DNA from: Amphiura filiformis
Taxonomy: Eukaryota; Echinodermata; Ophiuroidea; Amphilepidida; Amphiuridae
Reading direction: 5' to 3'
Assembly: GCF_039555335.1 (NCBI RefSeq)
Contig: NW_027305501.1
Coordinates: forward strand, 721,001 to 785,000
Length of the DNA stretch: 64,000 nucleotides
Below are positions 25,880 through 37,153 of the stretch, in pieces (the stretch's first letter is position 1; each line of letters starts with the position of its first letter). The translations under genes and the position numbers were made by a program. The notes beneath the pieces were generated by a model that saw nothing but the letters and a program-made list of their open reading frames with translations, was not told the DNA's origin and did no database searches.

Positions 25880-25924
25880 ATTATTTTTATATTTATAAAT
25901 TTATTTATTTATTTATTTATGTAT

Positions 25925-25991
<67 letters not shown>

Positions 25992-26013
25992 TTCCTTTAT
26001 TTATTTATTTATT
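25880..26013. repeat. (TTTA)n microsatellite
   Basis: A tract of TTTA units with a few interruptions (ATGTATT near 25920, TTCCTTTA near 25993). It produces a Leu/Phe/Ile/Tyr-only open frame that is not a gene. Confidence 0.95.
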
Positions 26014-26384
26014 GTGTGGATGGGTCTGAGAGGGTGTGGGGCCTAGGCATATTATAAAACTTCACATTTATTTTAAATTTCTTATTTCGTTTTATTTGTT
26101 GAATACAAACTATGAGAAGGATATTTGGAAACAAAAGGATTTTTGTGCAAGAAAATATAATTTAAAACAATGACGTAGGTTACAGAAAACAATTTTTGTA
26201 AAATCAATGAATCTGAAAATTTCAAACAAATGCTGACATTCTTGGGAAGGAATGATGGTATTAAACAAAACTCAATTTACATTTTATCGATAAATCCAGT
26301 GGGAATAAAAAGAAATCTATAATTTTAATGTCATTGTTAGGAAAAAATAATGTTCAGTGCTCGGAATAAACGCTATACATAAAA

Positions 26385-26818
26385 CGTAATTGCGCAACAA
26401 AAACCGGCGGACCATCGTCATCTGCAGACCCTATTCGGAACGGTATAGCAATTGAAATGGCAGCCATGACAAGTGTCAGAGGACATGTCTCTAGTTCGAT
26501 TCCACAACCATTCATACCTATCACCTGTATTATCATACGAATTACCCCATGGAGGCCTCTTGGTGGAAAGATTTTTTAATTCGATGGGGTCTATGCTGTC
26601 CCTAAATTGAGAATGGACTGTCCCACTCGATTTGTGAAAAGGTCGCGAACACTTTTGGTGGACCCAAGTAAGTGCTTACATTGAGGCAAAACTGAAAAGA
26701 AATGGGGTTTCAAATTGAACTTGAAATTTGAAAAGTATAAATTCTGTTGGGACTAAGATTGTGCTAACACTTTTCTTTAATGACTTTGACCACATTTTTT
26801 TATTTTTTTAAATATCTT
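26385..26818. repeat. Dispersed repeat R1, copy 1
   Basis: Shared in order with 54024-54369: ACAAAAACCGG, GGAACGGTATA, AATTGAAATGGCAG, GTCTATGC, TTGAGAATGGAC, GTCCCACTCGATTTGT, AAGGTCGCGAAC, TGGACCCAAGTAA, ATGAGGCAAAA-like, GAAAAGTATAAAT and TGTGCTAACACTTTTCTTT. It has no coding content. In the second copy this sequence lies just inside the right end of the 51069-54406 inverted-repeat element. Confidence 0.6.
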
Positions 26819-26889
26819 GGTGATTTGTATGCTGAGAATTCCCACAGGGCTCGCATATTCATGAGAGTCGATCGTTCGAACGCCCGTGT

Positions 26890-26960
26890 CAGGCGGCGGA
26901 TGACATGATAGAGAGAGACGGCAAAACTGCTCAACCGTATGGCACTTTCCACACAATCGG
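26890..26960. mobile_element. Truncated end of the hAT-type MITE
   Basis: It begins CAGGCGGCGGATGACATGAT and continues CAACCGTATGGCACTTTCC, matching the left end of the full copy at 51336-51594 before diverging. The other terminus is missing. Confidence 0.5.
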
Positions 26961-27588
26961 AACACGGAAGTAAATCGGGACTGAATTTTGCAGCTGCCGT
27001 GACCACTCAAAAAATTATGATTTTATATGTGCCGAACAAAAAAAAGACAGCTGCCCTCATTCGTAAACACTCGAGTCACGGAAGATACACGGTACTATAA
27101 CGCATCGTAGGCCACTGGTGGAGGCAGTCTAAAAGCAGATGACGTCATGACGTATACCATGCTCACTTATATCTACAGAGGTCAGTCACCAGGCTATTGT
27201 CAATAGCCTTGGTCGGATGTCCCTCGGCCCATTATGCGTCTCAAAACTATTAAACAGGTCGGAACAAAATGGTCATGCGTGGCTCTGGATTCAATCTACC
27301 ATAATGGCGATTTCTGCCATGAAGATATCGGGGCGATGACACCGTGCGGGCGATGACACTGTGCGGGGCTGTGACAGTCTTTTTTATCTGTCGTTTATTT
27401 TAAATATTACTGGTTACAGCTACCGCGTAATTCTAATTGAATATATCGATCGTAACGTAGAACTGGCAAAGAGCCTGAGCAGATCAGAAAATATCATTAT
27501 TTTTGAATTAATTTGCTTTTCAATCAAATCTTCCGTCTACAATTTTCTAGGCATATGGGCTCGAATAGCGACGGAACCTATACGAACC

Positions 27589-28379
27589 TGCTGAGGAGCA
27601 TCAGTTGGTAAGTTTTCATATACATAATATTTTTACTCGTATTAAACTGGAACCAAAGATTAATCCGGCATTATAATTTGTCGCTGATTTAGCATAGTGT
27701 CGTATGACGAACTTTTGACAAACCTGTCAAAATCTATGAATGAAACGATACTCCACTCCTGAGTATTATAGCACCGTTTTCCGTCCTGCAGCAAAAACAA
27801 AAATATATCGAAAATTATTTGTTTCCCGCAGTAATTATTTCTCGCATTAAAGCCATAATGTGTGATTTGCTCCACAGCAACGCCCTTAATTTATTTTCGA
27901 ATTTATACTTTTGCACACAGTAAAATTTAACATTTATAATATAACCAGAGATCTCCGGTTTTATTCTGAGTTCACTGATCGAGTACTGGATAAACACAAC
28001 GCGTGCGTGAATCATTGAATCAATCAAGTACCGTATAAACTGTATACATATCGCTAGTTGTCTTACGTCTTCTTTGAACATCACATCAGCTGCGTGTAGC
28101 TCTATTATCATGATAATAATAGAATGGGCGAGATTATACACGCATTATAAGCGCTATCCGTCTTGACGTATAATCTGTGTGTATATCGGTATTCCTCTTA
28201 CGTCTTGTTTGTTCGTCCCAGCTGTGTAAAACTACAGTAATATTCATCACAATAATACGATCATCCAAATATGCAATGGTTTGGGGCTGTGGTGACGTGA
28301 GTAGGGTTGGTTTGGGGTTAAAGTGTATAGGTGCGCCTGACTACAGAGCTATGGCTACAGAGCGCATAGCTCTGTAGCT
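27589..28379. repeat. Candidate 3' LTR (copy B of ~780-bp direct repeat)
   Basis: Nearly identical to 23670-24439. It is followed at once by ATTCC (28380-28384), the same five bases that precede copy A, as expected for a target-site duplication of a single inserted element. Confidence 0.5.
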
Positions 28380-28395
28380 ATTCCCTAGCCCACCT

Positions 28396-28653
28396 CAGGT
28401 GGTATGCGCCGTCATTCTCTAAATTCAGTAAATTTCCATCGTCAACCGTGTAATTGAATGGGATTATTTTGAAATTTTAAAACGCTTGAAATATCACAAA
28501 CAAATAGGCCCATGTTAATAAATAACATAAATACAAGCTAAAACCGTTGTTGTTCGATAATGAACCCCACAAAACTATTCGAGTATATGGAAAATGCCAT
28601 ACGGCCGAGCGGTTTTGCCAGCTCTCTCCGACCATCATGCCACTCGCCGCCTG
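28396..28653. mobile_element. hAT-type MITE, 258 bp, with 8-bp target duplication
   Basis: The element starts CAGGTGGTATGCGCC and ends GCCACTCGCCGCCTG. It is flanked on both sides by the same eight bases, GCCCACCT (28388-28395 and 28654-28661). It is an opposite-orientation copy of 51336-51594: shared words include CTAAATTCAGTAAATTT, CGTGTAATTGAATGGGATTA, CGATAATGAACCCCACAAAA and GCCATACGGCCG. Eight-base duplications and CAGG...CCTG ends are typical of the hAT superfamily. No transposase is present. Confidence 0.85.
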
Positions 28654-28661
28654 GCCCACCT

Positions 28662-29696
28662 AGAAGGGACAAGAGCGCGAGCGATTACTTCAAATTATCT
28701 CATTACCACCATGTGGATTAATCGTTCAGGAATTCTATAGAGACGGTAAGACATTGTCCCCTCAACATGTAAAAACAAGTCAAAGAAGGAATCGTTTGCA
28801 CTGTCCAAAATGCCTTTTTATTGAAATAAATTGGCCAATAAAGGTCAATCCCCATTACCACCTATTGACAACCTATGTTGTGATGTTTCCTAGGTAACGA
28901 AACATGGTTACAACTTTTTGGCCGCTCTGTGGACAAAAAAACTGACCACCCCCATTTTGCTTATAACTCAAGAACAGTATGTCGCAGATAGGTCAAACTA
29001 TACTTTTTCTGAATCCTTGCAATGAGAGAAATAAGTTGGTGTGCTTGTTAACCAGATTTGAGCAACTTTGAAATTTGACCACTGTGTTGACCTTTAACCT
29101 TGAATGTGGCCGGAGTGCCGGGAATTATTTTTGTCAACAACTTAAATGTGTTATAGAACCATAAAAGGAAGTTAAAAGTTGGTTTGGTAGATTCCGGGGG
29201 GCGCGCTCATCATTAAATTCCCGTATACACCGGACTACAATGCATGGTCTATTGACTAACATGTCTATGAATAATCTTTAGCAACAGTATACAACAAGAA
29301 CTGTCTTAACGTGGCTGTATACTCTAGACACTGCTTCTTTCTCGAAATTGAGCTTTTTTGAAATGTATGTTATATTTTTTTATAAATACTAGGAAAGAAA
29401 ATCCAGATTTGTAAACTCCAACTGCTCTATTTTATGGATTTTATTTCGCTATTTCACTCGTTTCCGCAATTTAAAAGGAAAGAAAATCTTTGATGTCCAT
29501 CCGGGTGCACGTGCGGAACAACGCATCGCGTTCCTATTTCTTTCACTTATGTATACCTGTTCTTATCAGAACACCGAAAGCTTGTCAGACGCCTTAATCA
29601 ACACCCCTCCTGCATTGTCGGGCTCTAATCTTTGTGACCTTTAATGACATGCTTAATAACCATACTTTCTCTTTACGTTTAGAAACAGTCAGGCTA
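28662..29696. other. No gene seen
   Basis: AT-rich sequence between the hAT-type MITE and the presumed promoter/5'UTR region of the LRR receptor. I could not recognise coding exons or repeats. Confidence 0.4.
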
Positions 29697-29746
29697 TGTT
29701 CCAATCAGTGACATTTTACAACACGGTCAAGATTCCGGCAACAGTG
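29697..29746 (+). promoter_or_regulatory. Possible 5'UTR exon end with splice donor
   Basis: The sequence CAACAGTG is followed by GTAAGTCAG at 29747, a near-consensus donor. A good acceptor (TTTTGCTTCTGTCCAG, ending 30750) lies 84 bp before the receptor's ATG. Together they predict a ~1.0-kb 5'UTR intron containing the minisatellite. The exon start and the promoter are not identifiable by eye. Confidence 0.35.
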
Positions 29747-29936
29747 GTAAGTCAGCGGATAAAAAGTAGATGCACTAAATTGTCGAACGTACCCTTAGGT
29801 ATATTCTCCATCTTCAGAAGAAATTGATTTGAAACTGTCAAGTGTCTGAAAGTTTAACGTCTGAAGCCAATTCATCAGCATCGGATATCTACTGTCTAAA
29901 CCCGAGCTTCTTTCCGGCGTTCGTTCCAACAACTTC

Positions 29937-30675
29937 CGCTAGAGCGGGAAGAAACATCATCTCAACAACCCTGTGTAATCAGAAACTTAATTAATACCTT
30001 TCTCGCTAGAGTGGGAAGAAACAAGATCTTAACAATCCGATGTAATCAGAAACATTCCACCTTTCTCCGGCTAGAGCGGGAAGAAACAAGATAGTTTCAA
30101 TCCGATGTAATCAGAAACATTCCACCTTTCTCCGGCTAGAGTGGGAAGAAACAAACGTCTCAACAATCCGGTGTAATCAGAAACCTACCGTTTTTCTCCG
30201 GCTAGAGCGGGTAGAAACAACGTCTCAGCAATCCGGTGTAATCAGAAACCTACCGTTTTTCTCCGGCTAGAGCGGGAAGAAACAACGTCTCAGCAATCCG
30301 GTGTAATCAGAAACCTACCGTCTTTTTACCGGCTAGAGCGGCAAGAAACAATGTCTCAGCAATCCGGTGTAATCAGAAACCTACCACCTTTCTCCGGCTA
30401 GGGCGGGTAGAAACAACATCTCAGCAGTCCGTTGTAATTAGAAACCTACCGTCTTTTTCCGGGCAGAGCGGGAAGAAACAGCATCTCAGCAGTCCGTTGT
30501 AATTAGAATCCTTGAAGCCAACATCAAACTTTGTGAACCGAGGAGATAATTTCCCCGGCTAGAGCGGAAAGAAACAACATCACAAAATCCGTTGCAATCA
30601 GAAACTTAACACCTTTCTCCGGCTAGAGGGGAAAGAAACAACATCTCAGCAATCCGGTGTAATCAGAAACTTCTG
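29937..30675. repeat. ~65-bp minisatellite, ~11 copies, upstream of the LRR receptor
   Basis: Each unit carries CCGGCTAGAGCGGGAAGAAA, then CAACRTCTCARCAATCCG, then GTGTAATCAGAAACCTACC and a CTTTTTCTC-like link. Eleven starts are seen near 29939, 30005, 30071, 30136, 30202, 30267, 30333, 30397, 30464, 30558 and 30623. The tenth is set off by a ~45-bp spacer. The array ends about 160 bp before the ATG at 30834 and probably lies in a 5'UTR intron. Confidence 0.9.
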
Positions 30676-30833
30676 TACACTCACTATTGATGAGCCATGG
30701 TGTAATTGATACCTCTGTTGAAACAGTTGGACTATTTTGCTTCTGTCCAGGTTTATGTGCCAAAGGTTAGAACATGTAGTAAGCATCAAACACCAAGTTT
30801 TAAATTGGCAGCACATTCAAAAATAAATTAAAA

Positions 30834-33800
30834 ATGGCAAATTTGAGCATATTCCGAATCAACCCTTTTTGTATTTTTGTTCCCCTTATCTTCTTGAATC
30901 TGGTGTTTCATGTCATTACTGAATTGCAAGTTGTTCCTCTCTGGGATTCTCCTCACCGGTGCACACTCGCCAGGGATAAACGACAAACAATTGATGAAAC
31001 CACGTTCACTTTCAATGGAGATTCAGCCCAAACTTGCAGCTTGCAAATAACATCATCAGAAGGAACCGGGGTTTTGTTGCGGATGCTTCAAGGAATGCCT
31101 CGTGATTCATTTTTGTACGTGGACAACCAAGGGGATCTTTTGAACTGTCAGAAAAGATATGTGGTTATTGCAGCAAACGAATCCTGTTCAACTTTATTTC
31201 CCCATAGTGAACTCCAGCTAAATCTGCATGGTAATGCCAGAGTCCTTATCAATAACATACCAATAAACCAGTCTCTGTCTTTGTGCTCAGAAAGTGATGA
31301 TGAAAAACAACAGGTTATTTCCGGAGAAGTCACAAAGCATTGTGATAGATATGAATTCAATCACACTATTTTTTGTCGGCAGTCCTCTGAATATACGTGT
31401 TCCGTTGACTTTGCATCGGATTGCAATGCTACTATTGGTAACAGATACGCAGAATTCACGTGTCACAACCCTCAGATTAGTCACACGGCTTTGATAATTT
31501 ATCCAGACGGTATCACCACATTAGACCTGTCAGAACAAACTATAGTGGAGGTCTCCCAAAATGCTTTCATCACTCTGCCACGTCTGGAGAAGATTGATAT
31601 CAGATCGAACAAATTATCTAGACTACATTCCCTGGCGTTTACGGGTTTAAAATACTTATCATATCTAAATTTAAACGAAAACCAATTGGTCACATTGAAT
31701 GCCTTTTTATTCAAACATTTGATCACATTGAATATTTTGTCCCTCCAAGTGAATGAGTTACATACATTACAGCCGGAATTGTTCAAGGGGTTGATCAATC
31801 TTGAAGAGTTGGACCTCTATAAAAATCAAATAATTTCATTAGATGAGGATTTGTTCAATGAAACGCGTAAGCTGACTGCACTGTATTTAGGTGACAACAA
31901 TCTGACTGCTTTACAGAAAGGGTTGTTCAACGGGTTGACAAAACTTGAAAGGTTGACTCTCTTTAAAAATCAAATAATTTCATTAGATGAGGAGTTGTTC
32001 AATGAAACTCGTAAGCTGACTTTACTGAATTTGGGTAACAACAACCTGACCGTTCTACCGAAAGGGTTGTTCAAACGTTTGACAAACCTTGATTATTTGT
32101 ATCTCGATGCAAATCAAATCATTTCATTAGATGGCGATTTGTTCAATGAAACTCGTAAGTTGAGTGACCTGCATTTAGATGGCAACGACCTGACCGTTCT
32201 ACCGAAAGGGTTGTTCAAACGTTTAACAAACCTTGAATATTTGTATCTCGCTGCAAATCAAATCATTTCATTAGATGGCGATTTATTCATTGAAACGCGT
32301 GAGCTGATTTTACTGAATCTGTTTGACAACAAATTGACCGTTTTACCGAAAGGGTTGTTCAAAGGTTTGATAAACCTTGAAATGTTGTACCTCTATGAAA
32401 ATCAAATCATTTCATTAGATGCGGAGTTGTTCAATGAAACTCGTAAGCTGACTAAATTGGACTTAGATGGCAACAACCTGACCGTTCTACCGAAAGGGTT
32501 GTTCAAACGTTTAACAAACCTTAAACAGTTGTATCTCGCTGCAAATCAAATCATTTCATTAGATGGAGATTTGTTCAATAGAACGCGTAAGCTGACTTTA
32601 CTGGATCTGGACGACAACAACTTGACCGTTTTACCGAAAGGGTTGTTCAAAGGGTTGGTAAACCTGAAAACGTTGTACCTCATTGAAAATAAAATAATTT
32701 CATTAGATGCGGAGTTGTTCAATGACACTCGTAAGCTGACTTCACTGGGTTTTCAAGGCAGCAACCTGCCCGTTCTTCCAAAAGGGTTGTTCAAACGTTT
32801 GACAAACCTTGAACAATTGATTCTCGCTTCAAATCAAATTATTTCATTAGACGGAGATTTATTCAATAGAACACATGAGCTAATTTTCCTGTTTCTGCTT
32901 GACAACAAATTGACCGTTTTACCAAAAAGGTTGTTCAAAGGTTTGATAAACCTTGAATATTTGTACCTCTATGAAAATCAAATCATTTCATTAGATGCGG
33001 AGTTGTTCAATGAAACTCGTAAGCTGACTGTACTTCAGTTATATGGCAATAACTTGACCGTTCTACCGAAAGGGTTGTTCAAACGTTTAACAAACCTTAA
33101 ACAGTTGTATCTCGATGCAAATCAAATCATTTCATTAGATGGAGATTTATTCAATGGAACTCATGAGCTGACTTTACTGCGTCTGCACGACAACAACTTG
33201 ACCGTTTTACCGAAAGGGTTGTTCAAAGGATTGGTAAGCCTTGCAACGTTGTACCTCTACAAAAATCGAATAATTTCATTAGAATTTGAGTTGTTCAATG
33301 AAACTCGTAAGCTGTCTGAACTGTATTTAGGCGACAACAATCTGACTGTTTTACCTAAAGGGTTGTTCAAAGGGTTGACAAAACTTGAAAAGTTGCACCT
33401 TTTTGGAAATCAAATAATTTCATTACATGCGGAGCTGTTCAATGAAACTCGTAACTTGAATGACCTGCATTTAGATGGCAACAACCTGACCGTTCTACCG
33501 AAAGGGTTGTTCAAACGTTTAACAAACCTTGAACAGTTGTATCTCGCTTCAAATCAAATCATTTCATTAGACGGAGATTTATTTAATAGAACGCTTGAGC
33601 TGACTTTACTGTCTCTGTTTGACAACAAATTGACCGTTTTACCGAAAGGGTTGTTCAAAGGTTTGATAAAGCTGAAAACTTTGTACCTCTTTGAAAATCA
33701 AATCATTTCATTAGATGGAGATTTGTTCAGTAGAATGCGTAAACTGACTGAACTGGAACTTAGTAACAACAACCTGGCCGTTTTACCAAGAGGGTTGCTC

Positions 33801-36800
33801 AATGGTGTGATGAACCTAGAAGTGTTGCACCTCTATGAAAATCAAATAATTTCCTTAGATGGAGATTTGTTCAGTAGAATGCGTAAACTGACTCATCTGG
33901 AACTTAGTAAAAACAACCTTACCGTTTTACCAAAAGGTTTGCTCAATGGTGTGATGAACCTAGAAGAGTTGCACCTCTTTGGAAATCAAATAGTTTCATT
34001 ACAGGAAAATTTGTTCAATGAAACGAGTAAGCTCAATGTCCTGCTTCTGCATAACAACAACTTGACCATTTTACCAAAAGGGTTGTTAAATGGTTTGATA
34101 AACCTTGAACTGTTGTACCTCTATAGAAATAAAATCACTTCATTAGACGGAAATTTGTTCAATGAAACGAGTAAACTGACTATCCTGCGTCTGTATAACA
34201 ACAGCCTGACCGTTTTATCGAAAGGGTTGTTCAAAGGTTTGATAAACCTTAGAGCAGTGTCCTTTCTGGAAATCAAATAATTTCATTAGATGCGGAGTTG
34301 TTCAATGAAACTAGTAAGCTGACTCACTTGACTCTGTCTGACAACAACCTGACCGTTTTACCGAAAAGGTTGTTCAATGGTTTGACGAAACTTGAAGTTT
34401 TGTACCTCAATGGAAGTCAAATAATTGCTATTGATGCGGAGTTGTTCAATGAATCTAGTAAGTTGACTGCCCTGTTGCTTAATAACAACAATCTGACCAT
34501 TTTACCAAAAGGGTTGTTCAATGGTTTGATAAACCTAGACGAGTTGCACCTCTATAGTAATAAAATCACTTCATTAGATGGAGATTTGTTCAATGAAACA
34601 AGTAAGCTGACTACCCTGTATCTGTTAAACAACAGCCTGACCGTTTTACCTAAAGGGTTGTTCAAAGGTTTGATAAACCTCGCAGCATTGTCCCTCTCTG
34701 GAAATCAAGTAATTTCATTAGATGCGGAGTTGTTCAATGACACTAGTAAGCTGACTGACGTCAGTCTTGGTGACAACAACCTGACCGTTTTACCGAAAGG
34801 GTTGTTCAAAAGTATGACAAAACTTGAAGAGTTGTACCTCTATGAAAATGAAATAATTTCATTAGATGATGATTTGTTCAATACAACGCGTAAGCTGACT
34901 ATTCTGTCTGTGTCTGCCAACAACTTGACCCTTTTACCGAAAGGGTTGTTAACTGGTTTGATAAACCTTAAAGTGTTGGACTTCTCTTACAATCGTATCA
35001 TTTCATTAGATGCTGATTTGTTCAATAGAACGCGTAAGCTTACTAGCCTGTCTATGGCATTCAACAACCTGACCGTTTTACCAAAAGGGTTGTTGAATGG
35101 TTTGATAAACCTTAAAATGTTGGACCTCATTGCAAATCAAATCATTTCATTAGATGGAGATTTGTTCGATGCAGCTAAAATGTTGGTTTTCCTTGCACTG
35201 ACGCACAACAATATATCAGCTATTCCAAAAGGGCTTTTTAAAGAGCTAATAAACCTTGAGAGACTAGATATTAGCATAAATCAAATCATTTCATTGGATG
35301 GAGATTTGTTCAATGCCACTACTAAGCTGACTAAACTTATCATAGCTGTGAACAAATTGAAACATCTTCCTAAGCAATTGTTTTGGGGACTTCATAGCCT
35401 GAATATTTTAGACATCGGTAAAAATGAATTGATATCAGTAGATAATAAATTGTTTCAAGATTTGTCTAACTTACATTTTTTGTCCTTATCAGGTAATAAA
35501 TTTGTGAAAATAGCACCTAGTTTAGTTTCGAAGCTTGTTAATTTAAACACTCTAGGTTGCGCAAACAACTCATTGACTGATTTAAATCACAAAATATTTA
35601 AGCGATTGAAACACTTGCAATATTTGTTGTTGCAAAACAATCAGCTGCAGGTCTTGCATTTCCTAATATTCAAAAATACAATAAACCTGCGTCATCTGGA
35701 TTTGTCTGGTAACCAGCTTACTGATATTCCAAATATTACCTATTTAAAGCAACTTGATTTTATTGACTTACGAGATAACATACTGACTATGATAGATAAG
35801 TATACATTTATTGACCTACCAAAGTCGACAGAAGTTAGTGTAAGCCAAACTGAAATTTGTGAATGCTATGTACCAAGTGATAATTGTACAGCTTTAGAGG
35901 AGAGATCACCGTATTTGACATGCGACAGGTTATTATCTGATAAGGTGTTGTTGGGTATGATGTGGGTTATTGGTGTGAACGCCCTAGCTGGAAATATTTT
36001 TGTTTTAAGCAGGAAAAAAACCAAAGACGAAAAAGGTAAAGTTCAAACATTCCTGCTTAACAATCTGGCGCTGTCTGATTTACTTATGGGCATGTATATG
36101 CTAGGTATCGCATCCGCTGATATTTATTTTGGTGAACATTTTCCTATGCGTGCTGAGTCCTGGAGAACGGGTGTCACGTGCAGAATTGCTGGCGCAATGG
36201 CAATACTATCCAGTGAAGCTTCTGTTTTCTTTGTCACATTGATAAGCATTGACAGATTCATAAACATTCGATTTCCTTACTCTCATCGAAAGTTGAGAAA
36301 AAAGTCATCAACTTACGTAGTTTTATTTCTTTGGTTGCTTTCTCTGGCACTAGGCATTATTCCAACTGTTTTATCCGGAAAAAATTATAGATTTTATGAG
36401 AACTCTCACGTGTGCATAGGACTTCCTCTGGCTAAATTGGAAAGGTTTAACAAGACAGTATCATTCACTTGGATAAATTCTCATAATGACACGTCCTATC
36501 AGAAGTTTTTTGTCGATTCTAAATCTCTCGGCCATGTTCCTGGTTTGTATTATGCGTCGGCACTATTTCTAGGTCTTAATGGCATCTGCATTATTGTTAT
36601 ACTGTTGTGTTATGTAGAGATTGTGCGATCTGTCAAGAAATCATCAATACAAGCAGGACGTGAGATAGAGTTGAAAAAAGAGATAAAAATGACTGCCAAA
36701 GTCTCTGCCATCATTCTTACGGATTTCTTTTGTTGGGCACCGATTATTGTGCTTGGGATATTGGTACAAAGTGGGGTAATGACTCTGTCCCCTTCAGTAT

Positions 36801-37153
36801 TCGCATGGTCTGTTGCAGTCATTTTACCTATTAATTCTGCCATCAACCCGTATTTGTACACAATTGCCGCACTTATCAGCAATTATCGCAAACAACGGAA
36901 AGCTGCTCAACTTGAAAACAAAATAGATCCACCTCAACAATGGGATCAGAAGCCTTTACGACAAATACACCCGGATGAGAATTTACAACAAAAGGCACAT
37001 CCTTTGTCCATAAACCAAAGACAGCCGTGTAGTCCTCAAGACATAGAGCTACAAACTATATCTAGTGGTCAACAAAAGCATGATAGTGTTCAACATCATT
37101 CAGAAGACGATGTGTTGCCTAATGAATCTACAGAAGCCGGGGCAAACATGTGA
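30834..37153 (+). CDS. Giant leucine-rich-repeat GPCR, relaxin-receptor/LGR type (one frameshift)
   Basis: An open frame from ATG 30834 (A at -3) runs to a stop at 34278-34280. The same protein continues in another frame from about 34265 to TGA 37151-37153, about 2,100 codons in all with no intron needed. Order: hydrophobic signal peptide (residues ~10-30); Cys-rich N-terminal region with several NxT/S sites (to ~215); about 60 LRRs of 24 residues; a Cys-rich cap (CECYVPSDNC ... YLTC); then a seven-helix rhodopsin-class domain. GPCR landmarks are LAGNIFVL (TM1), NLALSDLLMG (TM2), VTCRIAG and SIDRF (TM3, in place of E/DRY), FLWLLSLALG (TM4), FCWAP (TM6) and NPYLY (TM7), then a ~90-residue Gln-rich tail. 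The LSD, FCWxP and LPINSAxNP signatures match LGR/RXFP receptors, but no LDLa module is visible. It should be a plasma-membrane receptor with its LRR ectodomain outside; ligand and G protein are unknown. Known LGRs have roughly 9-18 LRRs. Confidence 0.85.
31500..35810 (+). repeat. Coding tandem repeat: 72-bp LRR unit, 144- and 288-bp periods
   Basis: By reading the translation I count 60 LRRs. Most alternate between two types: K-R/G-L-T/I-NL...LYLxxNQIISLDxxLF and NETRKLTxLxLxxNNLTVLP KGLF-like units. This gives a 144-bp DNA period. In the middle (about 32050-33700) a four-LRR, 288-bp period is visible as KRLTNL / N-T-EL / KGLINL / NETRKL. Units before about 31780 and after about 35160 are more divergent, as expected when a tandem array expands in its centre. 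Confidence 0.9.
34258..34270 (+). other. Single-base frameshift inside LRR 39
   Basis: Here the sequence reads GCAGTGTCCTTTCTGGAAAT. The sister repeat near 34684 reads GCATTGTCCCTCTCTGGAAA. Relative to it one pyrimidine is missing, so the frame turns from LINLRAVS into FLEIK and stop (34280). The expected SGNQIISLDAELF resumes one frame over. LRR register is preserved on both sides. Confidence 0.85.

Larger units (their letters stand above)
24440..27588. mobile_element. Non-coding interior of candidate LTR element
   Basis: This ~3.15-kb interval lies between the two direct repeats. It contains no gag, protease, reverse-transcriptase or integrase motif. Within it are a tRNA-like relic (24757-24838), a (TTTA)n tract (25880-26013), a dispersed repeat shared with 54024-54369, and a truncated hAT-type end (26890-26960). 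If it is an LTR element it is a large non-autonomous one that has collected insertions. No purine tract is obvious before the second repeat, which counts against the LTR reading. Confidence 0.35.

Noticed and set aside
25811..26029. 72-codon frame rich in Phe/Ile/Tyr/Leu that looks like a membrane protein
   Set aside because: It is the (TTTA)n microsatellite read as protein.
30834..34280. Two separate genes: a secreted LRR protein (30834-34280) and an LRR-GPCR (34298-37153)
   Set aside because: LRR register continues across the junction, with one base missing relative to sister repeats; the second ATG has no signal peptide. One gene with a frameshift is simpler.
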